From positions 1 to 45,255 of the forward strand of contig NZ_WYCT01000014.1 in assembly GCF_011008945.1 (NCBI RefSeq): DNA of 45,255 nucleotides. Reading direction: 5' to 3'. Both the position numbers and the translations under genes were made by a program. This stretch comes from Streptomyces harenosi (GTDB lineage: Bacteria > Actinomycetota > Actinomycetes > Streptomycetales > Streptomycetaceae). A model generated the notes under the pieces. It did no database searches. It was not told where the DNA came from and was given only the letters and a program-made list of their open reading frames with translations. Shown here one piece after another: positions 15,963-24,175 of this stretch. The first letter of the stretch is position 1. Each line of letters begins with the position of its first letter.

Positions 15963-16439
15963 GTGACGGGACAGGCGGTGGACATGCTCGGGGACACGGG
16001 CGACGACAGGCTGGCGCGGGAGCGGGGCGAGAGCGGCCACCGGGCGGTACCGCACACCGCCGACATCCGTATCGAAGCCTGGGCGTCGAGCCGGGAACGG
16101 TGTCTGGCGGAGGCGGTGCTGGCGATGGTGGAGTGCTTCGCGGACGTCTCCGGGGTGCGGCCCACGGCCGTGGACCGCGTGCGGCTGGCCGAGGGCTGCG
16201 ACGAGGACCTGCTGGCCACGCTGCTGGACGAGGTCATCTTCCGGCTGGAGGTCCACGGCCAGGTGCCGGTGGACGTGGAGGCGGACGAGGACGACGGCGG
16301 CCTCGACGTCAGGCTCGCGGTGGCCGGGCTGACGGAGGTCGAGATCACCGGGGCCGCGCCGAAGGCCGTGGCCTGGCACGAGCTGCGGATCGGACCGGAC
16401 GCGTACGGGTGGTCGTGCGCGGTGACGGTCGACGCGTGA
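15963..16439 (+). CDS. Archease
   Basis: A 158-residue archease, the small cofactor that speeds guanylation and turnover of the RNA ligase RtcB. The start of the fold, GHRAVPHTADIRIEAWA, carries the family's conserved HTAD, and ATLLDEVIFRLEV and the C-terminal AVAWHELRI segment are typical. The N-terminal 20-30 residues are not conserved, so the start is uncertain: GTG 15963 (GAGGG upstream), GTG 15939 and ATG 15984 are all in frame. It faces rtcB across a 123-bp gap carrying a 15-bp tandem repeat. The functional link to RtcB is established for the family. Confidence 0.9.
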   Translation: MTGQAVDMLGDTGDDRLARERGESGHRAVPHTADIRIEAWASSRERCLAEAVLAMVECFADVSGVRPTAVDRVRLAEGCDEDLLATLLDEVIFRLEVHGQVPVDVEADEDDGGLDVRLAVAGLTEVEITGAAPKAVAWHELRIGPDAYGWSCAVTVDA

Positions 16440-16468
16440 GCCACGCCCGCGGTGCCCCGGGCGCCGCG

Positions 16469-16528
16469 GGACGGCCGTCGCGCGGACGGCCGTCGCGCGG
16501 ACGGTGGCCGTACGGACGGTGGCCGCGC
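16469..16528. repeat. Four 15-bp tandem repeats between archease and rtcB
   Basis: Units start at 16469, 16484, 16499 and 16514, each beginning GGACGG. The first two are identical; units 3 and 4 share GGACGGTGGCCG and differ from each other at two bases near the end. The array lies 30 bp after the archease stop and 35 bp from the rtcB stop, so it is intergenic. Confidence 0.85.
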
Positions 16529-16562
16529 GGACCGGCGGCACCGGACGCGGACCGGGACGCGG

Positions 16563-17984
16563 TCAGCCCTTGACCACTCCCAGCGGCACCAGCCGGGCCA
16601 CCACGCGGCACAGCCCGGCACGCTCGCTCGCGGCCACCACCGCGCTCACGTCCTTGTACGCCTCGGGCGTCTCCTCGGCCAGGCCGCGCCAGGAACGCGG
16701 GCGCACCGCGATGCCGGCCGCGTCGAGCCTGGCCCGCACCTCCTTGCCGGTGACCGCGCGGGCGGCCTGGTGGCGGCTGAGCACCCGGCCCGCGCCGTGG
16801 CAGGTGGAGTAGAAGGCGTCGCCGCCGAGGACCCCGGTCAGCACGTAGGAGGCGGTGCCCATGGTGCCGGGGATCAGCACCGGCTGCCCGGACCGGCGCA
16901 GGTCGGGCGGCAGCTCCGGGTGGCCCGGCGGGAACGCCCGGGTGGCCCCCTTGCGGTGCACGCAGAGCCGGCGGGGCCGGCCGGCCACGTCGTGCGTCTC
17001 GGTCTTGGCGAGGTTGTGGGACACGTCGTACACCAGCGACAGCCGCGCGCCCGCCGCCCGCCGGAACACCTCCCGGGCCGCGTGGGTGAGGAGCTGGCGG
17101 TTGGCGCGGCCGTAGTTGGCGGCGGCGGCCATCGCGCCCAGGTACGCCTCGCCCTCGGGCGAGCCGACCGGGGCGCAGGCCAACTGCCGGTCGGGGACGG
17201 TGATGCCGTACCGGGCCATGGCGCGGTCCATCGCCCGGACGTGGTCGGTGCAGATCTGGTGTCCCAGGCCCCGCGAGCCGCAGTGGATCATGACGCACAC
17301 CTGTCCGTCGGCGAGCCCGAACGCCCCGGCGACCGCCGTGTCGTAGACCTCGGCGACCTGCTGGACCTCCAGGAAGTGGTTCCCGGACCCGAGGCTGCCC
17401 ACCTGGGCCAGGCCGCGTTGCCGGGCCCGCTCGCCGACCTGGGCGGCGTCGGCACCGGCGACCGCGCCGCCGTCCTCGCAGCGGACGAGGTCGCGTTCCT
17501 CGCCGTACCCCTCCTCGACCGCGTACCGGGAGCCGTCGGCGAGGATCCGCTCCAGCGGTCCGGAGCCGGAAGGCCGCCACACGCCGCCGGGGCCCGCGCC
17601 GCGCGGGATCGCCCGGTCCAGGCCGTCCATGACGGCGGGCAGCGCCCGCCGCAGCTCCGCGCCCCGGGCGTCGGCCGCCAGCAGCCGCACCCCGCAGGAG
17701 ATGTCGAAGCCGACCCCGCCGGGCGAGACGACGCCGCCCTCGTCGACGTCGGTGGCCGCCACCCCGCCGATCGGGAAGCCGTAGCCCCAGTGGATGTCCG
17801 GCATGGCGTACGAGGCGCCCACGATGCCCGGCACCGTGGCCACGTTGACGACCTGCGCCAAGGACTTCTCGGCGTCGGCCAGGAGATCACGGGAGGCGAA
17901 CACCACCCCGGGCACCCGCATCGCGCCGTGCGGCTCGATGCGGTAGCGGCAGGGGCGTTCCCGGACCAGTCCGGCCAGTTCCAT
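16563..17984 (-). CDS. rtcB: RNA-splicing ligase RtcB (3'-phosphate/2',3'-cyclic phosphate RNA ligase)
   Basis: A 473-residue GTP-dependent RNA ligase that joins a 3'-phosphate or 2',3'-cyclic phosphate end to a 5'-OH. All metal- and GMP-binding blocks are present: [81 protein letters not shown] and [10 protein letters not shown], whose His forms the covalent GMP adduct. [11 protein letters not shown] closes the site. The ATG at 17984 follows GGAGG. Length is normal (E. coli RtcB is 408; actinobacterial and archaeal forms are near 480). In bacteria without tRNA splicing it is thought to heal stress-cleaved RNA. Archease is the convergent neighbour. Confidence 0.97.
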   Translation of the reverse strand: MELAGLVRERPCRYRIEPHGAMRVPGVVFASRDLLADAEKSLAQVVNVATVPGIVGASYAMPDIHWGYGFPIGGVAATDVDEGGVVSPGGVGFDISCGVRLLAADARGAELRRALPAVMDGLDRAIPRGAGPGGVWRPSGSGPLERILADGSRYAVEEGYGEERDLVRCEDGGAVAGADAAQVGERARQRGLAQVGSLGSGNHFLEVQQVAEVYDTAVAGAFGLADGQVCVMIHCGSRGLGHQICTDHVRAMDRAMARYGITVPDRQLACAPVGSPEGEAYLGAMAAAANYGRANRQLLTHAAREVFRRAAGARLSLVYDVSHNLAKTETHDVAGRPRRLCVHRKGATRAFPPGHPELPPDLRRSGQPVLIPGTMGTASYVLTGVLGGDAFYSTCHGAGRVLSRHQAARAVTGKEVRARLDAAGIAVRPRSWRGLAEETPEAYKDVSAVVAASERAGLCRVVARLVPLGVVKG

Positions 17985-18131
17985 CGCGACCTCCGGCGGC
18001 TCGCGTCCCCCACGCCTGTGCGGTACCCACGCCCGGGACCGCCATGTCGGGCGGGATGCGGCAATCGGGCACGTCCATGGACCGGCCGCCCGCGGACGCG
18101 GGCGCCGGTCAGCGGGGGCGCGGGCGCCCGG

Positions 18132-18710
18132 TCAGAGGGCGGAGACGGCGCTTTCCACGACGCCGAGCAGGGCGTTCCGGTCCTTCTGGACCCGGGCGAG
18201 CACGCGCAGTCCGTAGTACGTGCTGAGGACCTGGCGGGCGAGTGTCGCGGCGCTGCGCTGCGGGGAGATCTCGCCGGAGCGCTGCCCCCGCGCGATGGTC
18301 TCGGTCAGCGCCCGCTCCACCGTGGCGAAGTGCCGGCGGACCTCCTCCCTGACGTCGTCGTCCGCGTGGGCCCTCTCGACCGACGCGTTGATGGAGAAGC
18401 ATCCGCAGGCGTCGGGACCCGCCAGGTCGGCGTCGAGGGCGTGGACCATCAGGTCCCGCAGCCGCTCCTTGACCGGGCCGGGCCGGTCGAGGAAGGCGGT
18501 CTGCTCGGCGGTGTGCGTCTCGTAGTAGTGGCGCAGGGCCCGCAGGTACAACTCGTGCTTGTCGCCGAAGGCGTTGTACAGGCTGGACTGGCCGAGGCCG
18601 GTCGCGTCGGACAGGTCCCGGGTCGAGGTGGCCTCGTACCCCCGCCGCCAGAAGGTCTCCATGGCGGCGGTGAGCGCGTGCGTCTCGTCGAACTTCCTGG
18701 GCCTGGCCAT
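18132..18710 (-). CDS. TetR-family regulator (RidA/MFS locus)
   Basis: A 192-residue TetR-type repressor beginning MARPRKFDE, with the HTH STRDLSDATGLGQSSLYNAFGDKHELY. It belongs to the AcrR/YxaF-like group with the extended C-terminal domain. It lies on the same strand as the RidA-like gene, 47 bp downstream of it, and both diverge from the MFS exporter. A 22-bp imperfect palindrome at 19310-19331 near the exporter promoter is a likely operator. The arrangement suggests drug-induced efflux, with the regulator co-transcribed with the RidA-like gene. Confidence 0.92.
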   Translation of the reverse strand: MARPRKFDETHALTAAMETFWRRGYEATSTRDLSDATGLGQSSLYNAFGDKHELYLRALRHYYETHTAEQTAFLDRPGPVKERLRDLMVHALDADLAGPDACGCFSINASVERAHADDDVREEVRRHFATVERALTETIARGQRSGEISPQRSAATLARQVLSTYYGLRVLARVQKDRNALLGVVESAVSAL

Positions 18711-18757
18711 ACCCGCATCCTACGGATGCCGGAGCGCTCGCTCCGGAATCCGGGGGC

Positions 18758-19168
18758 TCACCCCGCCACCGCGACCGCCTCGATCTCGATCAGCCAGTCC
18801 GGATCGGCGAGGGAGGAGACCTCGACGAAGGACTCGGCGAACGTGTGCGGGACGAAGTACTCGGCCCGGAGCCGCGCGAAGGCTTCCTGGTCCCGGGCGA
18901 TGTCGGTGACGAACACGGTCGCCTTGACGACCCGGTCGAGACCGGACCCGGCGTTCTCCAGGACGAGGGCGAGGTTGGCCAGCGCCTGCCGGGCCTGGGC
19001 CTCGAAGTCTCCCCCGCCGACCGTCGTGCCGTGCTCGCCGATCGGCCCCTGGCCCGAGGTGAAGACGAGGTCGCCGACGCGGACGCCGAGCGCGATGCCG
19101 GCCGGGGCGTACCAGTCGGGTTCGGCGGTGACGCGGACGCGCTGCGGGGCGCCGGACGTGTCGGTCAT
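18758..19168 (-). CDS. RidA/YjgF-family protein, non-canonical
   Basis: A 136-residue Rid-domain protein. LVFTSGQGPIGEHG and NLALVLENAGSGLDRVVKATVF are typical of the trimeric fold, and it ends with IEIEAVAVAG. True RidA carries an Arg (Arg105 in E. coli) in a PARS-like stretch before the last strand that binds the imine substrate. Here that region reads HTFAESFVEV with no Arg, so 2-aminoacrylate deaminase activity is doubtful and it fits one of the Rid4-7-like groups. The ATG at 19168 follows AAGGAGGAG. It is divergent from the exporter gene and upstream of tetR on the same strand. Confidence 0.88.
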   Translation of the reverse strand: MTDTSGAPQRVRVTAEPDWYAPAGIALGVRVGDLVFTSGQGPIGEHGTTVGGGDFEAQARQALANLALVLENAGSGLDRVVKATVFVTDIARDQEAFARLRAEYFVPHTFAESFVEVSSLADPDWLIEIEAVAVAG

Positions 19169-19309
19169 GGGACTCCTCCTTGGGACGGGGGAAGCGGGGG
19201 GAGCGCAGCGGCAGCGGTGCGCACCGCGCTGTCTCCGCGGCGGCCGGACGCTCCTTGCGGTCGGCGCGACGGCGCTGCCGCTCGGGGACGCTCCGCACCG
19301 CCACCGGGG

Positions 19310-19331
19310 TTTTGAAGCAACTGCTCCGAAA
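19310..19331. promoter_or_regulatory. Imperfect palindrome over the exporter promoter (TetR operator candidate)
   Basis: Arms TTTTGAAGCA (19310-19319) and TGCTCCGAAA (19322-19331) pair at 8 of 10 positions across a 2-base centre. The site overlaps TTGAAG (19312-19317), which with TTAGCG 18 bases on could be the exporter's -35/-10. Confidence 0.6.
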
Positions 19332-19415
19332 CATGTTAGCGTGCTCCCGAGGGCGCCCCTTCCGCTCGTGACCGGAGTCGACACCGGTCGACGTCCCCGC
19401 ACTTGGAGGCAGGCC

Positions 19416-20642
19416 ATGCCCCTTGCCGTCTACGTCCTCGGCCTGGGAATCTTCACCCAGGGCACATCGGAGTTCATGCTCTCCGGCCTGCTCCCCGACA
19501 TCGCCGGTGACCTGGGTGTCTCCGTCCCCGATGCCGGGCTGCTGATCTCGGCGTTCGCCATCGGCATGGTCGTCGGCGCACCGCTCCTCGCGGTCGCCAC
19601 GCTGAGATGGCCCCGCCGCACGGCCCTGGTCGCGCTGCAGGCCGTCTTCATCGCCGCGCACATCGCCGGCGCCCTGGCCCCGGACTACGAAGTCCTGTTC
19701 GCCACCCGCGTCGTCAGCGCCCTCGCCTACGCGGGCTTCTGGGGCGTCGCCGTGGCCACCGCCGTCGCCCTCGTCCCGGCGAACGCCAAGGGCAGGGCGG
19801 TGGCGGTCGTCGCCGCCGGACTCACCCTCGCCACCATCATCGGCGTCCCCGCGGGTACGGTGCTCAGCCAGTTCGCCGGATGGCGCGCCGCGTTCTGGGG
19901 CGTGGCCGCGCTCACCCTCGCCGGCCTCCTCTGCTCGGTGTTCGCCATTCCCGGCGGGCGGGGCTCCGCGCAGGAGAGGCCCACCGTCCGCGCCGAGCTG
20001 CGGGCGATGGCCCGGCCCCAGCTGTGGCTGTCGTACGCGGTGACGGCGTTCTCCTTCGGCGCCGTCATCGTCACCTTCAGCTACCTCGCCTCCCTGCTCA
20101 CCGACGTCACCGGACTGGCCGACGGCTGGGTGCCCGTCCTGCTGGCGCTGTTCGGCACCGGCGGCCTGCTCGGCATGGCCGTCGGCGGCAGGGCGGCGCA
20201 GGCGTACCCGATCCGCACGCTCGCGCTCGGCACCGGCGTCCTCGCCGCGGCTTCCGCTCTCCTCGCCGTCCTGGCGGAGAACACCGTCGTCACGGTGTCC
20301 CTGATCTTCGTCCTCGGCGTGGCGGGGTACGTGACCAACCCGGTCCTGCAGTCCCGGGTCTTCGTGGTGGCGCCCGGCGCACCGACCCTGGTGGGCGCCG
20401 CCAACACCTCCGCCTTCAACGTCGGCAACACGCTCGCGCCGGCCCTCGGCGGCATGGCCGTCGACGCCGGGTTCGGCTTCGCCTCGGTGGCCTGGATCGG
20501 GGCCGCGCTCGCCGCCGCCGGCCTCCTGGGCACCCTGTGGGCCGGGCACCTCCAGTACCGCTCCCGCCCCGTCGGGGGCGGCGTGGCCGCGGGAGGCGGC
20601 GGCACGCGGCACGGCCAGGAGCGGACCGGGACCCCCGTGTGA
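19416..20642 (+). CDS. MFS drug exporter, Cmx/CmlR-like
   Basis: A 408-residue major facilitator protein with about twelve membrane helices. Its N-terminus, IFTQGTSEFMLSGLLPDIA, followed by GAPLLAVATLRWPRR (motif A region), closely resembles the chloramphenicol exporters Cmx/CmlR of actinobacteria (DHA12/AraJ branch). The likely role is proton-driven efflux of chloramphenicol-like or other small molecules across the cytoplasmic membrane. The ATG at 19416 is preceded by TTGGAGGC. The upstream palindrome suggests repression by the TetR protein at 18132. The last 25 residues are Gly/Arg-rich and cytoplasmic. Chloramphenicol specificity is inferred from family similarity only. Confidence 0.9.
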   Translation: MPLAVYVLGLGIFTQGTSEFMLSGLLPDIAGDLGVSVPDAGLLISAFAIGMVVGAPLLAVATLRWPRRTALVALQAVFIAAHIAGALAPDYEVLFATRVVSALAYAGFWGVAVATAVALVPANAKGRAVAVVAAGLTLATIIGVPAGTVLSQFAGWRAAFWGVAALTLAGLLCSVFAIPGGRGSAQERPTVRAELRAMARPQLWLSYAVTAFSFGAVIVTFSYLASLLTDVTGLADGWVPVLLALFGTGGLLGMAVGGRAAQAYPIRTLALGTGVLAAASALLAVLAENTVVTVSLIFVLGVAGYVTNPVLQSRVFVVAPGAPTLVGAANTSAFNVGNTLAPALGGMAVDAGFGFASVAWIGAALAAAGLLGTLWAGHLQYRSRPVGGGVAAGGGGTRHGQERTGTPV

Positions 20643-20712
20643 AGCGGCCCCTGTGGAGGTCCGCGGCCGGCTCACCGCCCCTTCTGGCGCACCTGCGCGC
20701 CACACCCCTACC

Positions 20713-21846
20713 GTGAAAGACGTGGGCGGCGGCACAGTGACGCTGTTCCTGTGCGGTGACGTGATGCTCGGGCGCGGCGTCGACCAGATCCTCGCGCACC
20801 CCGGTGATCCGGAGCTGCGCGAGGAGTACGTGCGCGACGCGCGGACCTACGTCCGTCTGGCGGAGGCGGCGAGCGGTCCCGTGCCCGCGCCGGTGCCGCC
20901 CGGGTGGCCGTGGGGCGAGGCGCTGGACCTGCTGGAGGAGGCCGCCCCGGACGCCCGGATCGTCAACCTGGAGACGGCGGTCACGCGCGGCGGGACCTTC
21001 GCGCCCGGCAAGGCCGTCCACTACCGCATGCACCCGGCCAACCTGCCCGCGCTGAGCGTGGCCCGGCCGGACGTGTGCGTCCTGGCCAACAACCACGTCC
21101 TGGACTTCGGCCGCGCGGGCCTGGCGGAGACGCTCGGCGCACTGGCGGGCGCGGGGCTGCGCACGGCGGGCGCGGGGCGGGACGCGGCCGAGGCGTACGC
21201 GCCCGCGGTGGTCCCGCTGGGCAACGGCGGACGCCTGCTCGTCTTCGCCCTCGGCATGGGCTCCAGCGGCATCCCCGCCGGGTGGGCGGCGTCCGCCGGC
21301 CGGTCCGGCGTCGCCTATGCCGCCGAGCCGGCGCCCGGCGCGGCCGAGGCCGTCGTCCGGCGCGTACGGCGGGCCGGACGGGCCGGCGATCTCGTGGTGG
21401 TCTCCGTGCACTGGGGGTCGAACTGGGGGTACCGGGTGCCCGCGGAGCAGGTCCGGTTCGCGCACGCCCTGGTGGACGGCGGGGTGGACATCGTGCACGG
21501 GCACTCCTCGCACCACCCGCGCCCGCTGGAGGTCTACCGGGGCCGGCCGGTGTTCTACGGCTGCGGCGACTTCGTCGACGACTACGAGGGCATAACGGGC
21601 CACGAGCGGTACCGGGACGATCTGCGGCTGGCCCATCTGGTGACGGTCGCGGCGGACACCGGGCGGCTGTGCGCGCTGCGCATGGTGCCGCTGCGGGTGC
21701 GCCGGATGCGGCTGGAACCGGCGGGCGACGAGGACCGCTCCTGGCTCCGGGCGACGCTGGAGCGGGTGAGCCCCGGGGTGCGCGTGACCCTGACGGGCGA
21801 CGGCGCGCTGGCCGCCGCATGGCAGGGCGGGCACCCCGGGGGATGA
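20713..21846 (+). CDS. CapA-family protein (poly-gamma-glutamate capsule type, metallophosphatase fold)
   Basis: A protein of about 377 residues with the CapA/PgsA metallophosphoesterase fold. It begins with TLFLCGDVMLGRGVDQIL (metal-ligand Asp), followed by RIVNLETAVT, VCVLANNHVLDFGRAGL (NNH) and SVHWGSNWGY and ends with HGHSSHHPRPLE (GHxxH), the usual order. Unlike membrane-anchored CapA, no signal or anchor is visible, so it may be cytoplasmic. The start is uncertain: GTG codons at 20713, 20722 and 20737 are in frame, and the conserved part begins just after the last. No capBCD genes are near, so a role in polyglutamate export is not supported. It converges with the sigma-factor gene. Confidence 0.88.
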   Translation: MKDVGGGTVTLFLCGDVMLGRGVDQILAHPGDPELREEYVRDARTYVRLAEAASGPVPAPVPPGWPWGEALDLLEEAAPDARIVNLETAVTRGGTFAPGKAVHYRMHPANLPALSVARPDVCVLANNHVLDFGRAGLAETLGALAGAGLRTAGAGRDAAEAYAPAVVPLGNGGRLLVFALGMGSSGIPAGWAASAGRSGVAYAAEPAPGAAEAVVRRVRRAGRAGDLVVVSVHWGSNWGYRVPAEQVRFAHALVDGGVDIVHGHSSHHPRPLEVYRGRPVFYGCGDFVDDYEGITGHERYRDDLRLAHLVTVAADTGRLCALRMVPLRVRRMRLEPAGDEDRSWLRATLERVSPGVRVTLTGDGALAAAWQGGHPGG

Positions 21847-21903
21847 GCCGAGCGGCCGCGGCAGCCGCCGGGAGGGCCCGGGGCAGGGCTTGCGGCGGAG
21901 GGC

Positions 21904-22926
21904 TCAGCCCGCCCAGGCCACGAGGCGCTCCCGGGTCTCCGGTGCCCGCAGCCGGGCGAGCGACGCCTTCTCCAGTTGGCGTACGCGCTCCCGGGTCAGG
22001 CCCACGTGCCGGGCCACCTGCTCCAGGGTGCGCGGCCGCCCGTCGTGCAGGCCGTAGCGCAGGCTGAGGATCAACGCCTCACGGGGCGCCAGGGTGCCCA
22101 CGGCCTCGCGCAGTTCCTCGGCGAGCGCCTGGTACTCGGCGACCTCCGGGGCCTGGAGCACGTCGGTGTCGGGGATGAGGTCGCCGACGACGGTGTCGCC
22201 GGTCTCGTCCACGGGGGTGTCCAGGCTGATCGCGTCCCGTCCGACCCGTCGCAGCCAGACCACCTTGTCCGGCGCGAGTCCGCTCTCCCCGGCCACCTCC
22301 TCGGCGGTCGGTTCACGTTCCCGTTCGAGCCGGAGACGCCGCTCGATCCTGGCCAGCTTGTGCAGTTGCTCGACCACGTGCATGGGCAGCCGCACCGTCC
22401 GCGCGTGCGTCGCCAGGCCGCGTTCGATCGCCTGGCGGATCCACCAGGTGGCGTAGGTGGAGAACTTGAACCCCTTGGTGTGGTCGAACTTCTCCACCGC
22501 GCGGATCAGACCCAGGTTCCCCTCCTGGATGACGTCCAGCAGGGGCAGGCCGCGGTGAGCGTGCCGCTTGGCCATGGCGACCACCAGCCGGAGGTTGGCC
22601 CGCACCATGTGGTCCTTGGCCGCCAGGCCGTCGCGCACGGCCCGCTCCAGTTCCCGGCGCCGCTCGGGCGTCGGCGCGGGTTCGCCGGCATCGGCCTGTT
22701 CCAGCTCCTCCAGCGCGCGTGTCCCGGCCTCCATGCGCCGGGCCAGCCGCACCTCGTCCTCCGCGCTGAGCAGGGGCGTGGCCCCGATCTGGGCCAGGTA
22801 CTGGCCGAGGAGATCGGGTTCCTCGTACGGCTCGGGGACCCGGTTGCGCAGCCGCGCGGCGTGGGGGGTCGTACGGCGGGGCCCGCCGGTCCGCGCCTCC
22901 GCGGCGGTCTCTGACTGGGGAGACAT
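21904..22926 (-). CDS. hrdC: Group 2 (HrdC-like) RNA polymerase sigma factor
   Basis: A 340-residue sigma-70 family protein lacking the long region-1.1 of the principal sigma HrdB, which places it in the group 2 Hrd paralogues (HrdA, HrdC, HrdD). Region 1.2 is DLLGQYLAQIGATPLLSAEDEV. Regions 2.1-2.4 include VRANLRLVVAMAKRH, GLPLLDVIQEGNLGLIRAVEKFD and FKFSTYATWWIRQAIERGL. Region 4.2 is TLEQVARHVGLTRERVRQLE. The ATG at 22926 follows AGGAGCAGGAG; an upstream GTG at 22977 would lie ahead of the probable promoter. A GGTT-N16-GGGTAC promoter of the SigB/SigF class sits upstream. The symbol rests on neighbourhood memory; the Hrd class is certain. Confidence 0.93.
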   Translation of the reverse strand: MSPQSETAAEARTGGPRRTTPHAARLRNRVPEPYEEPDLLGQYLAQIGATPLLSAEDEVRLARRMEAGTRALEELEQADAGEPAPTPERRRELERAVRDGLAAKDHMVRANLRLVVAMAKRHAHRGLPLLDVIQEGNLGLIRAVEKFDHTKGFKFSTYATWWIRQAIERGLATHARTVRLPMHVVEQLHKLARIERRLRLEREREPTAEEVAGESGLAPDKVVWLRRVGRDAISLDTPVDETGDTVVGDLIPDTDVLQAPEVAEYQALAEELREAVGTLAPREALILSLRYGLHDGRPRTLEQVARHVGLTRERVRQLEKASLARLRAPETRERLVAWAG

Positions 22927-22966
22927 CTCCTGCTCCTCCGTCTCCTCCTGCGTCGGAGGGTCACGG

Positions 22967-22992
22967 GTACCCGGCACCTTCCGGTTCCAACC
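22967..22992 (-). promoter_or_regulatory. SigB/SigF-type promoter candidate for the Hrd sigma factor gene
   Basis: On the minus strand GGTT (22992-22989), 16 bases, then GGGTAC (22972-22967), matching the GNNT-N14-16-GGGTAY consensus of the stress and sporulation sigma factors. Transcription would start near 22960, 34 bases before the ATG. It also argues against the upstream GTG start. Confidence 0.4.
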
Positions 22993-23071
22993 GCGCGACG
23001 CGTGGAAGGGGGCACCGCCCGCGCCGCTCGCCCGCCCGATATGCCCGAATCATCCGGGGTACTCCGGGCCC

Positions 23072-23524
23072 ATGGCAGGTATCGAGCTCAGCAGCGGCGC
23101 CTTCGGCGACCACTCCTTCATCGACCGGCGGTACGCCTACGAGGGGGAGAACGTCTCCCCTCCCCTGACCTGGTCGGGCGTGCCGGACGAAGCGGTGGAA
23201 CTGGTCCTGTTGTGCGAGGACCCGGACGCGCCGTCCGGTACCTTCGCGCACTGGATCGTGGTCGGCATCGATCCCCGCAGCGACGGTGTCGCCGCGGGGA
23301 TGTCCCCGCCCGGCGGCACCGAGCTCGTCAACGGGTACGGCGAACGGGGCTGGGGCGGCCCACACCCCCCGCCCGGGGACGAGGCGCACCGCTACTTCTT
23401 CCGGCTCTACGCCCTGCGGGAGCCGTGCGTGCTGCCCGACGCGCCCAGCGCCGGCCAGGTGCACCAGGTGGTGGACGAACGGCAGCTCGCGAGCGGCACC
23501 CTGGTGGGGCTGTACCGGCGCTGA
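23072..23524 (+). CDS. YbhB/YbcL (PEBP) family protein
   Basis: A 150-residue phosphatidylethanolamine-binding-protein homologue, of the Raf-kinase-inhibitor-like bacterial type. The anion-binding pocket shows in VLLCEDPDAPSGTFAHWIVVG and GYGERGWGGPHPPPGDEAHRY, both strongly conserved. Its role in bacteria is not established. The ATG at 23072 has no Shine-Dalgarno; GGGTAC lies at 23057-23062, so the message may be leaderless with its first base at or near the ATG. It is divergent from the hrdC-like gene and convergent with the PPOX gene. Confidence 0.92.
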   Translation: MAGIELSSGAFGDHSFIDRRYAYEGENVSPPLTWSGVPDEAVELVLLCEDPDAPSGTFAHWIVVGIDPRSDGVAAGMSPPGGTELVNGYGERGWGGPHPPPGDEAHRYFFRLYALREPCVLPDAPSAGQVHQVVDERQLASGTLVGLYRR

Positions 23525-23586
23525 CCGGCCACCCACCGGACGGGCCACCAGCCGGGACACCGCCCACGGGAAGGCGCCCCCGTCCG

Positions 23587-23648
23587 CGCCCGGCCGGTTC
23601 TCCGCGCGCCGCCCCGTCCCGGCACCGGGCCGGGAGCGGGGCCGGGCG
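23587..23648. terminator. Nested hairpin between converging PEBP and PPOX genes
   Basis: A 9-bp outer stem, CGCCCGGCC (23587-23595) with GGCCGGGCG (23640-23648), encloses further GC-rich complementary arms. It lies 7 bp from the PPOX stop and 62 bp after the PEBP stop. Confidence 0.45.
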
Positions 23649-23654
23649 TCGTGC

Positions 23655-24077
23655 TCAGACGGAGGCCTGGTCGCTGTCCTTCAACGCCCCCCAGGCGTGC
23701 CAGCGTTCGACCTCGACCCAGGCGCTGACCCGGGCGCGGACCCGGTCCGGGTAGGGCTTGCCGGTGTAGTGGCGCGAGATGCGGTCGATGTCGGCGCGGC
23801 CCTCGTCCTCGTGCAGCGCGGTGACGCGGCCGATGAGCGTCACGTGCGTGTACCAGTCGTCCTTGTCCAGGACGGTGAGGGTCACGCGCGGGTCGCGGCG
23901 CAGGTGCTTCAGCCGTACCCGGCCCTCGTCGAGGTTGACCAGCACCCGGCCGTCCTCCCACAGATACCAGGTGGGGGTGGAGACGGGGGTGCCGTCCGAG
24001 CGCAGGGTGGCCATCACGCACGGGTTGGCCCGGCGCAGCAGGTCGACGGCCTCGGGCGGCAGCGGGGGCTTGGACAT
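23655..24077 (-). CDS. PPOX-class (pyridoxamine phosphate oxidase fold) F420/FMN-dependent protein
   Basis: A 140-residue split-barrel flavin/F420-binding protein. VMATLRSDGTPVSTPTWYLWEDGRV and VRLKHLRRDPRVTLTVLDKDDWYTHVTLIGRV are the signature strands of the F420-dependent PPOX group common in actinobacteria. Relatives reduce or oxidise small ligands with F420H2 or bind biliverdin; no substrate is proven for this one. The ATG at 24077 follows AAAGGAT. The upstream leader carries two TGACAG direct repeats (about 24085-24100, minus strand) that might be promoter elements. It converges with the PEBP gene. Confidence 0.9.
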   Translation of the reverse strand: MSKPPLPPEAVDLLRRANPCVMATLRSDGTPVSTPTWYLWEDGRVLVNLDEGRVRLKHLRRDPRVTLTVLDKDDWYTHVTLIGRVTALHEDEGRADIDRISRHYTGKPYPDRVRARVSAWVEVERWHAWGALKDSDQASV

Positions 24078-24175
24078 GCGGAATCCTTTCTGTCACGTGC
24101 CTGTCATGCCGTGTCCGTCATGACGGCCTGTCCTGTGGACCGGCGCGGCGCTCTGCCACGCCCGCCCCGGGAGAT

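Noticed and set aside
16452..20642. A 1396-residue plus-strand frame
   Set aside because: Only the MFS exporter part (from 19416) is protein-like; the front part lies opposite rtcB and through the tandem repeat.
22926..22977. An upstream GTG start at 22977 for the sigma factor
   Set aside because: No ribosome binding site at proper spacing, and the likely promoter -10 lies between the two candidate starts.
24080..24105. GGAAT-N18-GTC on the plus strand in the PPOX leader
   Set aside because: No gene starts downstream in that direction.
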